From Cycas panzhihuaensis (lineage: Eukaryota; Cycadophyta), in assembly GCA_023213395.1 (NCBI GenBank), contig CM041465.1:23994001-24058000 (forward strand): a stretch of 64,000 nt of DNA, given 5' to 3'. The notes under the pieces were generated by a model. That model was not told where the DNA came from. It was given only the letters and a program-made list of their open reading frames with translations, and did no database searches. Below, in pieces: positions 22,801 to 34,589 of the stretch. Every line of letters begins with the position of its first letter. Position 1 is the stretch's first letter. A program made the translations under genes and the position numbers.

Positions 22801-23935
22801 TTAATTCCAATTGCAGTAGTCCCATGTCCTACAATATATGTTGGGAGTTAGTTTGGAGAAATGACAGGTCCTATATCGGGAACCCTCCCAACCTAGGTCG
22901 ATGGGGTGAGCCACCTCCCTGGGTACATGTGTGGATGCCTTTGGTTGCAAGTGGTCATTTACTAAGCGGCTTATTTTTGGTATCGGTGTAGACAAAAGAC
23001 ACATTCCACATCAGGAACCTCCCATCCTAGGATAATGGCATATGCCTCTTCCTTGGGCACATGTAGAGACACCTTCAGTTGTTGTCCCTATTTCATGAGA
23101 TGCCTGCTTCTAGACCCCATCTAGTAAAAAGACACATCTCGTATCAGTAACTGTACCAGCCTAGGTTGTTGGGCTAGGCATCTTCCCCATGCACATCCAC
23201 AGAGATGGATTCGGTTGTTATTCTTGGTCTTTTGAGTGACTTGTTTCTAGACCCAGTGTCTGAGAGCATTTTCCCTGGGTGATGATTTACTTTGAAGTGA
23301 TCCTACTATTTTTCTTGTGGAGGTGGGTTGAGTAGGTCAGATCACAGGTGAGGGATGGTTCCTTTGGTTGTGCATTTTCCCCAAATTTGCACCAATCGAG
23401 CCTTTCTTCGTGTTGAGTGAAAGGTCATATCCCCCTACAAAACAATAATCTTAAATCAGGTCAGTGTTACATGCCTTCACCCATGGTACATGTGCATAAA
23501 TTTAGGGTTACAGGTCCCTATTTTTTAACTCACCCATTTCTTGAGTTGGTCCCATGTACCGAGGAAGAGCCCAACTTTGTTAGGCTCATTACACCTACTA
23601 CATGGCTATTTCCAAGAGAAGTGGTCCTTTTGGTCTCAGCTAATTTTCCTTAACTGAGCACCAAATAGGCCATTTGTAGCCTTTAACCTAAAGACATATC
23701 TCGTACCAATAACCTTCTTAACCTAAGTGGTTAGGGTAGTCTTTCACCCCTAGCACATATATGGGATGTTTTCCTCTGCCTCTAGCATGTATCTAGACAT
23801 TTTGGTTTGCTGGCCTCCCTCTTCTGAGTCACTTATTCCCAAAGGCTACTAATCATGCCAAGGAGTAGCGTAGGCTATTAGTCCCTTTGCGCCCATTGTA
23901 TATTTGGTTTTGAGGTAACCAATTATTTTGGTATG
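22801..23935 (+). repeat. Divergent rDNA spacer repeats
   Basis: Degenerate copies share a block of the form GACACATCTCGTATCAGTAAC followed by CAACCTAGGTTG, seen near 22868, 22988, 23123, 23435 and 23690. They appear to be older, more diverged relatives of the 351/411-bp units at 24441-27946. No gene is supported. Confidence 0.6.
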
Positions 23936-24440
23936 GAGGTATTGGTGAATAAAACAATCAACATGGATAGAAATAGTCAAAACAGGTTCATAAACAATGA
24001 AAATAGCTCACAAATAACCATAAACAATCAAAATTGGTTTAGAAACAACTAAAACGACTATAAAATGACCATAAACGATTAAAATTAGTTTAGAAACGAC
24101 TAAATCAGCTATAAAATGACCATAAACGATCAAAATCTATTCATAAACGACTAAAACAACTGTAAAATAACTGTAACAATCAAAATCAATTTAGAAATGG
24201 TTAAAACATATGTAAAATAACCATAAACAATGAAAATCAGTTCAAAAATGACTAAAATGACTATAAAATGACCAAGAATGGTCAAAATCAGTTTAGAAAC
24301 AACTAAAACAACTCTAAAATGACCAAAAACGGTTAAAACTCGTGTAGAAAGAGTGAGAACGACTCCAAAATTACTAGTAACAGGCCTGGAACAGCTCCAA
24401 AATTGGCCAAAATGGGCTCAAGAATGATCCTTGGGATGCA
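23936..24440 (+). repeat. A-rich tandem array, about 51-bp units
   Basis: About nine units contain AACTAAAACGACTATAAAATG, then ACCATAAACGATCAAAAT. The CCATAAAC landmark recurs at 24018, 24069, 24120, about 24171 and 24221, a regular 50-51 bp spacing, and then degrades toward 24400. The composition is sharply A-rich against the T/C-rich flanks. Confidence 0.85.
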
Positions 24441-27400
24441 CAATGAGGTGTATAATCTGAAGACATGTCCTGTATCATTGACCCTCTCAACCTAGGTTAG
24501 CAAGGTGGACTTTCATCCCCAACACATACTTGGGACGTTTTCCTCTTACCACACCACGCATCTAGAAGTTTTAGCTTGTTTGTCCTCCTCTTTTGAGTTG
24601 TTCATTCCTTAATCGTTCCTAGGAGTAGTCCAGTAGACTGGGCTATTGGTCCCTCTACCCCCATTACATGTTTGGTTTTTGCACCAGTTGGTTGTTTTTG
24701 GTGTGGAGGTGGGGTGTGAGATGGTCGTGTCCCTTTGGTGATGAGATGCTTTGTGTGCATCCCACTTTTCCAAAGTAGGCACAGGATAGGCCATTTGCCA
24801 CCCCTGACTAAAAGACACGGACTATATCATTCTCCCACTCAACCCAGGTTGTGGTGGCACTCTTTCACTCCCGACACAAATTTGGGATGTTTTTCTCTAT
24901 GATGCCTATTTGTCTTGTTCCCTCCCACCTGTTCCGATGGAAGTCCCAATCTCGTTTTTCGTCCTCACCCCTTCCATATTTGTCCCCCGGTCTCATGTGT
25001 TTCCCTCTTATTTAGGCAGTCTGGATTTTTCTATTATTGTCGATCAATCTCGTGTGTGGCCTTGGGTTGAGATGGTCATGTCCCTTTGGGGGCAAGGTGC
25101 TTTGTGTGCATCCCACTCTTCCTAAGTGGGCACTAGATGGGCCATTTACCACCTCTAACCAAAAGACACATCTTGTATTATTCCCCCTCTCAACCCAAGT
25201 TGTCGAGACACTCTTTCACTTCCAACACAAATTTGGGACATTTTTCTACATGATGACCATTTGTCTTGATCCCTTCCACCTGTTTCGATTGAAGTCTGAA
25301 TCTCATTTTTTGCCCTTACTCCTTCCATGTTTGTCCCCCCATCTCATGTATTTCCCTCTTGTTTGGGTGGTCTGGCTTTTCCCGTTGCTGCTGATCAATC
25401 TCGTATGTGGCCCTGGGTTGAGATGGCCGTGTCTCTCTAGGGGCAAGATGCTTTGCGTGCATCCCACTCTTCCTAAGTGGGCACCATATGAGCTATTTAC
25501 CACCTCTGACCCAAAGACATGTCTCGTATCATCCCCCCTCTTAACCTAGGTTGTGGCAGTGCTCTATCACCCCCGTCACATGTTTAGGATGTTTTTCTCT
25601 TCGATGCTCATTTGCCATGTTCCCTCCCATCTGTTTCAATGGAAGTCCCAATCTCATTTTTCATCCTCACCCCTTCCATGTTTGTTCCCCTGCCTCATGC
25701 AGTTCCCTCTTGTTTGGGTGGTCTGGCTTTTCCCATTGTTGTCAATCAATCTCGTATGTGCCCCTGGTTTGAGATGGTCGTGTCCCTCTAGGGGCGAGAT
25801 GCTTTGCATGCATCCTTCTCTTCCTAAGTGGGCACCGAATAGGCCATTTACCACCTTTGACCAAAAGACACGTCTTGTATCATTCCCCCTCTCAACCCAT
25901 GTTGTGGAGGCACTTTTTCACCCCTAGCACAAATTTGGGATATTTTTCTCCATGATGCCCATTTGTCATGTTCCCTCCTACTTGTTCCAATGGAAGTCCT
26001 AATCTTGTTTTTTGTCCTCACCCCTTCCATGTTTGTCCTCTTATCTCATATGTTTCCCTCTTGTTTAGGCAGTCTGGCCTTTCCCATTGTTGCCAATCAA
26101 TCTCGTATGTGGCCCTGGGTTGAGATGGTCGTGTCCCTCTAGGGCGAGATGCTTTACATACATCCCACTCTTCCTAAGTGGTCACCAAATATGCCTTTTA
26201 CCACCACTAACCCAAAGACATGTCCCATATTATTCCCCCTCTCAACTCAGGTTGTCACAGTGCTCTTTCCACCCCATCATATGTTTGGGACGTTTTTCTC
26301 CCCAATGCTTGTTTGCCTTGTTCTCTCCAACCTTTTTTGATGGAAGTCCCAATCTTCTTGTTTGTCTTCACTGCTTACATGTTTGTCTCCCAGTCTCATG
26401 TGTTTCCCTCCAATTGCGGTGGTATGATTTTTCCCATTGTTGTCGATCATTTTTCCCCTTTGATGTGCCAATCGTGTGCTTTGCTTCTTTAAGTTGGGGG
26501 TGTGTGGTGACCTCCCTTTTGGTGGGGCATGAGATGGTCGTGTCCCTCTGGAGGCAAGATGCTTTGTATACATCTTGCTTTTCCTAGGTGTGCATGGGAT
26601 GGGGCCGTTTACCACCTCTAACCCTAAGAGACATCCTGTATCATTCACCCTTTCAACCCAGGTTGTGGCGGCGCTCTTTCACCCCCAGCACATATTTGGG
26701 ACATTTTTCTCCTCAATTCTCGTTCGTCTTGTTCTCTCATAGTTTTTTTGATGGAATTCCCAATCTTATTTGTCTTCACCCCTTCCATGTTTGTCTCCCT
26801 GTCTCATGTATTTCCCTCTTGTTTGGCCAGTCTGGTGTTTCCCATTATTTCCTATCAATTATCCCTTTTGATGTGCCCATTGTTTGCTTTGCTTCTTTCA
26901 ATTGGGGGTGTGTGGCAACCTCGCTTTCTGTGGGGAATTAGATGGTTATGTCCCTCTGGGGGCAAGATGCTTTATTTACATCCCGCTCTTCCTAAGTAGG
27001 CACCAGATCGTCCATTTGTCACCTCTGATCCAAAGACACATCCTGTATCATTCACACTCTCAACCAAGGTTGTCAAGGTGCTCTTTCACCTACAACACAT
27101 GTTTGGGACATTTTCTCATGATATGCTCATTTATGTTGTTCCCTCACACCTTTTTCGATGGAAGTCCCAATCCTCTTATTTGTCTACACCCCTTTTATGT
27201 TTGTCTCCATGCCTTATGCATTTCCATCTTGTCTGGGTTGTCCAGATTTTCCTATTGTTGCTGGTCAATTCTCCCCCTTTTGATGTTTTGAATATCTGCT
27301 TTCCTTCTCTTAGTTGGGGGTGTGTGGTGGCCTCCTCTTTCGGTGGGGCAAAGGATGGTCATGTCGCTTTGGGGCAGAGGGGATGCTTTGTTAGCATCCT

Positions 27401-27946
27401 GCTTTTCCTAAGTAGGCACAGGATGGGATGTTTACCACATTTGACCCAGAGACACGTCTCGTATCATTCACCCTCATAACCTAAGTTGTAGCAGTGCTCT
27501 TTCACCTCCAACACATATTTAGGATGCTTTTCTCCCTGATGCCTATTTGTCTTGTTGCCTTATACCTTTATTGATGGAAGTCCCAACCTTCTTGTTCATC
27601 TTCACCCCTTCCATGTTTGTCTCCCCCTCCTCTGTTTCCCTCTAGTTTAGGCAGTCTAGTTTTTTCCATTGTTGCTGATCAATTCTCCCCTTCGATGTTT
27701 TGATTGTCTACTTTCCTTCTTTTGGTTAGGGGTGTGTGGTGGCCTCCCTTTCAGTGGGCCATGATATGGCTATTTCCCACTGTAAAGGGGAGATGCTTTA
27801 TTAGTATCTTGCCTTTCCTAAGTGGGCACAGGATAGGCCGTTTAGCACCTCTCACCCAAAGACACATCCCATATCATTCACCCTCTCAACCCATGTTGTT
27901 GCGGCACTCTTTCACCCCTGGCACATATTTGAGATGCTTTTCTCCC
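24441..27946 (+). repeat. rDNA spacer array: 351-bp units followed by about 411-bp units
   Basis: The landmark AAAGACAC plus CTCAACCCA recurs at 24811, 25162, 25513, 25864, 26214, 26626, 27032, 27448 and 27858. The first four intervals are 350-351 bp and the next four are 406-416 bp. The longer type carries an extra segment of about 60 bp that includes AGTTGGGGGTGTGTGG. The array is cut at 27946 by the LTR of gypsy copy B. Several frames stay open for 100-170 codons because the unit lacks stops; they encode nothing recognisable and I do not call them genes. Confidence 0.9.
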
Positions 27947-30735
27947 TGTTTTCTAACTACCAGGAATGGATACAGATAGGTCAACTCAACTAAGCATAGG
28001 TATGATTCTTCCCTTTCACTTCTACAGTTTCTTTGGAAAGGTTGATAGAAGTATTACCTTATTGCATGACTGACTGCTTCATTTGTATGATCACCTTCCC
28101 TCCATTTGGCTTAATCATGCTGTTTGTCATATTGTGAGCCTATGATGACCAGCGGGACCTAACTTTCCATAAGGTAGGCATCCCCATGGCATTCTATGAC
28201 CCTCTGCATTACCTCCACATCACCTTAAACCCCACTTGATTTGTATGACCCGTTCATATCCTGATTTTGAGCCTCTTACCATGACATTTCTGGGACCTTT
28301 AGCCCTTGATACTACTTTTGGCCTTGTTCACATGCCTTCCAAACTATCCCTAGCCACCTGGATAGGAGGGCCAACCCCTCCTTGGCCTGCCACATCAGCT
28401 TTTAAGGCTCCCAGAACCTAGATTATTTCCATTTTGGCTTTCTGGTCCCACATCGCCATAAACTAAGCGGTACCATGAAGTTTACCGCGGTGTGACTATT
28501 ACAACTTATTTTTTTAATCTGCCATGGTGATTCTCGCCTTTTTCATGGAATTGCCATGTGCCCACTTGCCCAGCTTAGCCCTATTCGCGCCCTAAACACT
28601 CGATTAGGGTTGATATGGGTATAAAACCCCAAAAGACCACCATTTTACCTCTCTCAGCTCTCTAACTTAACTTTCTACTACTGTAGTTTCTACTCTTTTC
28701 TTCCTTCCTTCCACAGGTGCATCTACAATCCTGTGTTTCCTACTGCTCTAGTCCAGGATCTGCCTACAACAGCTCTTCTCCGTGGTGGGAAGATCCCTTC
28801 CAAGCACTCTCAAGTAAGTTTTGCATGGCTCTCCTTCAAATACGCCCCAGTAAGTGTCTCTTGCAGCTGCCCTTAGGGAAAACTCCTACAAAACCCTGCA
28901 AGAACTCTTCTTTCTCGATGGTTATAAGGGCATATCTTCCCTAAACTCAGCCCAATAGGTACCTTAGGTCCTATTTTCAGAGTTTGTTATGTATTATTTC
29001 TATATTAGACTCATATTCAAGTGTATTTTCCTGGTCTCTTCTCGTTTGGCTATAGTAAATGTTGTTTCCTTTGAGTTTAGTCTTATATTCTTATATTTCC
29101 ACCATTTCTCCACTGGTCTTCCTCAAGAAAGCAGTGGGAGAAGGCTCACAAAGGCTGGGTGAAGGGAGTAAGGTGGGATCCATCCCAGTTAGGCCCACTC
29201 CCTAAGGGCAACCCCCCTCCTGCCTTTCTTCTCCTGCTCCATGATTTCCTTGGGTTAGCTAGGAGAAGGTGGAGCTTAGGCCTGTGCTAGATTATCAGTG
29301 TGTGAAGCCCTTGCTATGCTAATTCCAGGCCTACACACCTCCTTATTGGGCCCTCTTCGTGCCCCTAATATTGCTTGGCATCCCTTTAGAGTCTTGGTTG
29401 AGGCTTGCATGATGGGTCACTGTTCATAGTGACTCTGTTGTCTTGATACCTCTCTAACATCTTGCTACACATATTCTCATGTTTGTTGGCTATCTCAAGT
29501 TGCTATTTGTCCCTACCTTGTCGTGCTAAAAGGCTATGTGGAGAACCTAGTAGAGGGTTTTGCCATTCTGAGGCTTCCCTTCCCTTTTTCTTGCTTGATA
29601 TGTATAGTTGTTTGAGGAAAGTTGAAGTTGCTTGTAGTAGTAATTTCTCTAATTTAAATATAATATTTTAACACATACATTACATATATTTGCATATATA
29701 TATAGCCCTTCTTACATCCCCTTCTTGGAAGGGATAACCTCTGGTGTGTGTAGGTTTGAAGCGGTATTTCTTGAAGGGAAAAGATGTCTAGATCCGGGTA
29801 AGCTTCACCCTCTTTTCTTCTTCTTTGCTTCATTTACTGCCTTTTTGTTCCACTTACTTTTCATAAGGGGAAGGTAAGGAAGCCCCTATCCTCCGCATCA
29901 ATCTTGGTTACACATCAATCGATTGAAGAGAGGGTGCATGTTGCGCATGAGTGAGGTCCTTCATCGACCATCATGCTTCACCAGGTATGCTTCGTCCCTC
30001 TTTCGTCATTTCTCATGCTCTTTGATTTTATATAAGAATATATTATCTTAGTCCAATAGAACACATAAGAGTAAAAAAAGAAAGAAAATAATTAGCCACT
30101 TGCATCCCTTGCATAAAGAGCATTGCATGCTTGCTTTCTTTCATAGGGAAAGGCATAGTAGGAAGTGTATTCCTCCTTCTTTCTCCTACCCATCCTAAAA
30201 ATACCCTATAGATGCATTTCATTTAGCTTGTATGATTGCGTATGAAATGCTTGTACTTCCTTTTGCTTTCTTTTGTACTTTACTTATTAAGTGAAAAGAG
30301 AGGAAAGGAAAGAATTCCCCATTTGTCTGTTTCTTGTCCCTTCCCTCAGTTGTATTTGTCTAAGTCAAATAAATCTAGGGAAGCCTATTCACATTCACCT
30401 TAGGCTCTTTGCCCTCACCTTGTCAGCTTTGTTTCTCCTTCGACATAGGGAAACCCCATCGAGGATTCCTCTTCTTCCTTCTAGCCATCCAAGGGTGGGA
30501 GGACCTTCCTCTTGAGACCATCTAGGCTACCCCCCGTATGTGTTTTCCCTCTCAGACCAAAGACTACTACAAGGTAGTTGGGTGCCATTCGCAGGTCTCA
30601 AACTCATGCTCTAGTGCACAGGTGCCCTACATGGTACTCTCTTTGCTTATAGGTCCTTACCTGCACCTTCAACATCAATTATTGACTATCGTCATCCCTA
30701 TTGAGCATAGTGACTATCCCATAGATGCACATCCA
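27947..30735 (+). repeat. 5' LTR of gypsy copy B
   Basis: The 2789-bp LTR runs from TGTTTTCTAACTACC to GCACATCCA with TG...CA ends. It begins inside the rDNA spacer array (left flank CTCCC) and aligns with the partial 3' LTR at 63304. A TATA box lies at 28620. Small ORFs within it are not conserved in the other LTRs. Confidence 0.88.
28620..28626 (+). promoter_or_regulatory. TATA box of LTR B
   Basis: GGGTATAAAACCCC lies downstream of CTCGATTAGGGTTGATAT, a segment that is also kept at 63977-63998 in the 3' LTR. Position about 670 bp into the LTR fits the U3/R boundary, so element transcription likely starts about 30 bp downstream. Confidence 0.6.
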
Positions 30736-30736
30736 T

Positions 30737-30756
30737 TGGCAACCATACTAGCAACC
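30737..30756 (+). promoter_or_regulatory. Primer-binding site, gypsy copy B (decayed)
   Basis: TGGCAACCATACTAGCAACC lies one base inside the 5' LTR end. It differs from the copy A site by G-to-A changes and other small changes. The GGGAGCTAGTTT block follows at 30768. Confidence 0.75.
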
Positions 30757-30901
30757 TACCAGTAAGGGAGCTAGTTTCTATCCCTTTTTGTTTGTGCTAC
30801 TACCTTATAGTGGTCTTCTCCACTTATCTCTTACATTGGGCAGCCCCCAACACATATTTTACATTCCTTTTTCCCTCTTCTGACGTGTTGGCAAGTTTTG
30901 T

Positions 30902-33290
30902 ATACGATGCTTCTCACGTCGCCTACATGGTTTGCCTCCATTGTTAGAAGACCTTGCATATCATCTTCTTTTATCGTCAGATCTTGATTCGATAATAGAA
31001 GGATACCCTTTAGATTGGGCTTATCATACCTTTGCTTCGGGAGCTTATGAGTTCCCCACATCTTTTTCAGGCTCCACCCAAGTGGGTGATGATATTATTT
31101 ATTATTCATATGATCAACATCACCCACTTAATGCCCTTCCCTCTACTCATGCAGTAGAGGGCCCATCTTCTCTTGAGATTAATCACCCAAGTGGTGATTC
31201 TTATGAGGAGTGCCCTGAGGGGTCTACTTTATTTGAGGTCCCATCTACCTCCTATGATCAAGTGGATACCCCTCCTGCTGATGTGGTTGAAGCCCTTAAT
31301 GAGTGCTTTCATGCTGCTCATCTTCAATCATGTCCTAGATGGTTTGAAGAGGTTGTGCATGGTGGGGCATCCTCCTCATCCGCGCCTGTCCCACCGTCTT
31401 CATCTACATCTACACCTCTCACAACAAGCAACCCCTTTGTGCCTATACATTCATCCTACTCTATCCTTACATCTACGTTAGGGATGTCTATTGCACCTTC
31501 TATTCCTCATCATGGTCCCAACTCTTCAGGGCCCTCTCATGGTGTGTCTTTCTCCCAGCTTGGGGTTAGCATACCTTTCCTTGTCAAGCCAACATGCCAC
31601 TTCCTAATGTGGCACATGCATTTCCTAGTAGGCCTAGAGGTCCTACTAATACCCCTACTACTAGTCATGTGGCATTCGCTCCCATGTACACTCAAATCCA
31701 ACCTAATGGCCCTTCTCTTTACATACCCCTAGGCTATACTTCTTAGCCTTGGGGGCATGGTAAAGGGAACCATATTCTCGCTTACAGGGTAGACCTATTA
31801 CATCCAAACGGGGTTGTGCCATCTACAGGTGGCCTATATGGATAGAACTCAGTTCCCCACCCTTCCTTTCCACCGTCTTGCGTAGCTCCTTATGCTGCGC
31901 CTTTGCAAGGAAACCTAACTTCCTTTCAAGGTGCTTACCCTCAAGTCCCTTTCCAACAAGGGATATTTCCTCAATGAGGGATGGGCCTACTAACCTCATC
32001 TGTTCCTTACCTATTACCTTCCACATCATTCGCTGATCCTATGGTCCAGGCAAGGGCATGTCCCTTCATGGATTATAGATTGACACCATTATCTATTAAG
32101 GCATTAAGAACCAATTTGCCACCTCATCCCCCCGAAGTTCCTAAGTTCAATGGAGCTTCATCACAGGATCCAGCAGAGCACGTCCATAGTTTCTCTATGG
32201 CATGCATAGACTACTAGGCCTATGATCACATACTAATGAAATTATTCCCATGATCCATATAAGGCAATGCCCTTAAGTGGTTTTATCATCTTCCTGCCCA
32301 TTCCATTTTCTCATTCCAACAACTTGTGGATGAATTCATCAACTATTTTGATGTAGCTCGTCTATTTAAAAGTGGAATGAAATTCCTCCTTTTACTTAAA
32401 CAAGGTCATAATGAGATGAATCATGACTTTGTGCGGTAATTTCATGACCTCCTCCATTCCACTAAGGCTACTTTGCCTGAGGAATTAAAGAGGGATCTCT
32501 TCATTAATGCACTTCTCCCTGAGGACCATGTGGAAGTCCCTAAGATGGGGGTAACCTCATGTGATTCTGCCATTACAAAGTGCTTAGCACTTAAAGCTAT
32601 TGAGATCTAGGATAGACTCAAGAAGCCTCTCAAGCCCTCACAATGACGTGAGGCACCACCCCAAACCAAAGAAACCAAACTACAACAATCCACTAGGTCC
32701 TCTTCTCATTCGACTGAGAAGACCCTAGACCTGCTCACTTCTGTTATACGTTCATTCGAACGTATGATGAAGGAACTTAAACTGCAAGCTCCTTCATCAC
32801 CTACTTCTAATAAATAAATCCAACAAGCTACTCAAGCCGCTCCCCTAAGAGCAGTAATACCTAGTCCTCTTAAGGAAGGAAGCCAGATTCCTCGCTTGAG
32901 AAGAAGTGGTGTTCCGTTCATGGGGAGTGTTTCCATGATAACTCACATTGTAGGGCTCAACATCCTAGGGATGCGTCACAATGTGACTCATCTTCTAAAT
33001 GGGCCTCAAGGCCCAACCTAGGCCAACCGGTCCATAAGGATCCATTCCCCAAGCATGGGGAGTATGATTGTAATGCTCAACCCAAAAACAACCGAAACTA
33101 GGGAAGATCTCTGAATTCTCGTCCTTCACACGGTAAAGGGAAGGGCACCCAGGATTCATCTTCTTCCTTGCATTCCCCTAATCATCGTACTCCCTCACCT
33201 TTACAGTCTCGGAATAAGGGAAAGAAGGTGATCCAAATGCTTGAGGCCACCCCCTTATATGCCCTAACTTAGTCTTAAGCTACTAAAGAT
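30902..33290 (+). pseudogene. gag of gypsy copy B (degenerate)
   Basis: The frame that begins MRCFS in copy A starts here with ATA (30902-30904), so the start codon is lost. The Ser/Pro/Thr-rich N-terminal region is open to about 31585, where a frameshift occurs after QLGVSIPFLVK. The capsid-like core is readable at 32080-32640 (TPLSIKALRTNLPPHPPEVP, KWFYHLPAHSIFSFQQLVDE, GHNEMNHDFVR) with several stops. The nucleocapsid knuckle C-x2-H-x4-H-x4-C is intact at 32910-32951 (W-C-S-V-H ... C-R). Retrotransposon Gag packages element RNA. This copy cannot make a full protein. Confidence 0.8.
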
Positions 33291-33379
33291 GTAGCTGATA
33301 CCTCTTATTTTATTTCACACTCTGATCCTCTTCTAGAACCCTCTATTCTGGAAGTTACGTTACTTCTCAAGACTATTCC

Positions 33380-34060
33380 CATTCGTCCAGGTCGCTACAA
33401 TTTTAGGAGAGCCCTTCCTCAACTCATAGTGAAGGGGAAGGCCTTTTCTGTCATTGATGAACTTTGTACCATGGCCACTAGGATGTCCATTATGGACATC
33501 TTGAGAAGTTGTCCTAAACAACAGACACTCCTTTTGGAAGCTTTAGGGTTAGGTGACGCACCCATTCACGCTTTGGGTATTACCCAAAGCCATATGCCCA
33601 TCATTTCCTTTGACCCTAAAGACCTTCCTCCCACTTGTGAAAGGGAATGCCAATGGAACTTCCCTTTCACCATCACTATTGACACACCAAACTATACCTT
33701 ACGAAGGACCATTGTCAACAATGGTTCTTCAGTTAATGTCATGCCCTTGTGCGTTATGCAAGAGCTTGGCATTTCTACCTTGAAACTTGTTCCATGGAAA
33801 TGCCAAGGCTACGACGGTAGTGAAAAGAGTCCATTGGGATTTGTTTCGATCTCGCTCACTCTCGAGGGCAAGACTGTCCTCACCGACATTATAGTCCTTA
33901 ATGTAGACGTCGGCTACAATCTTCTTTTAGGTTGACCATGGCTTGATCAGATGGGAGCTGTGTGTTTGACCTGCTGGGGGCAACTTAAGTTCATCCATGA
34001 TGGATGAATGAGGGTTATTTCCCACGAACACCCACCTGTTAAACAAACTCATCCTACTAA
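33380..34060 (+). pseudogene. Aspartic protease of gypsy copy B (catalytic Asp lost)
   Basis: The domain is open from 33429 to 33935. It includes FPFTITIDTPNYTLRRTIV, then N-N-G-S-S in place of D-N-G-S-S: codon 33717-33719 is AAC, an Asp-to-Asn change that removes the catalytic residue. VDVGYNLLLG follows, and then a TGA where copy A has CAT (His). The upstream segment LLLEALGLGDAPIHALGITQ is shared by all three copies and looks like a conserved Gag-protease linker. Confidence 0.8.
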
Positions 34061-34589
34061 CCAAGTAAGCCATGGTCATACAAAGGGGGACAAAGGCCCT
34101 TCTACTCATGCCTTGGCTTGCTCCATTGGCATACCTGATTCATCCCATCTTGAAAAAGATCCTGCAACATCTTCCTCTAGCCTTACTCGCTTTGCTCCTA
34201 TTGGTGTCGGGAGCTATGGGTACCTTGTCTTGTTTAGTGACGACGAGTCCCATGGCAAGGATGAGGACTTTCCTCATCCCATCTCCTTTGTCCGCACTAG
34301 TAGGAGGCACCCTTCCTGTTCTAGGTCCCAACCTAAAACTCCTCTTATTGGAGAGATCAATCATCCCCTTATGTCACATGTTATTACACGCATTGACCCA
34401 CAGGTCCTTGATTCTTCCTCTCCATCACCCCTGCAGGTGATGGCCTTGAGGAACTTCCTTTTGCTCCTTATGAGGAGCCCTTTCCTGACTCTCCCTTAGA
34501 GTCTTTTGGGGATGTTGGGTAACCTATTGACTATCATAGTTCCATTACTCCCACTTCCTCCAACACCTCATCTATTCGAAGTAAGGTCA

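Noticed and set aside
23936-24440. Possible CRISPR-like regular array (about 51-bp period)
   Set aside because: There is no division into constant repeats and variable spacers; the whole 51-bp unit is repeated and decays gradually. The context is plant rDNA spacer.
10887-27946. Linked 5S rRNA gene in the spacer, as in some land plants
   Set aside because: I looked for the conserved 5S ends and internal control region on both strands and did not see them.
24910-27979. Series of overlapping plus-strand frames of 70-170 codons rich in Phe, Pro, Leu and His
   Set aside because: They track the 351/411-bp spacer units, change frame between units and encode no recognised domain.
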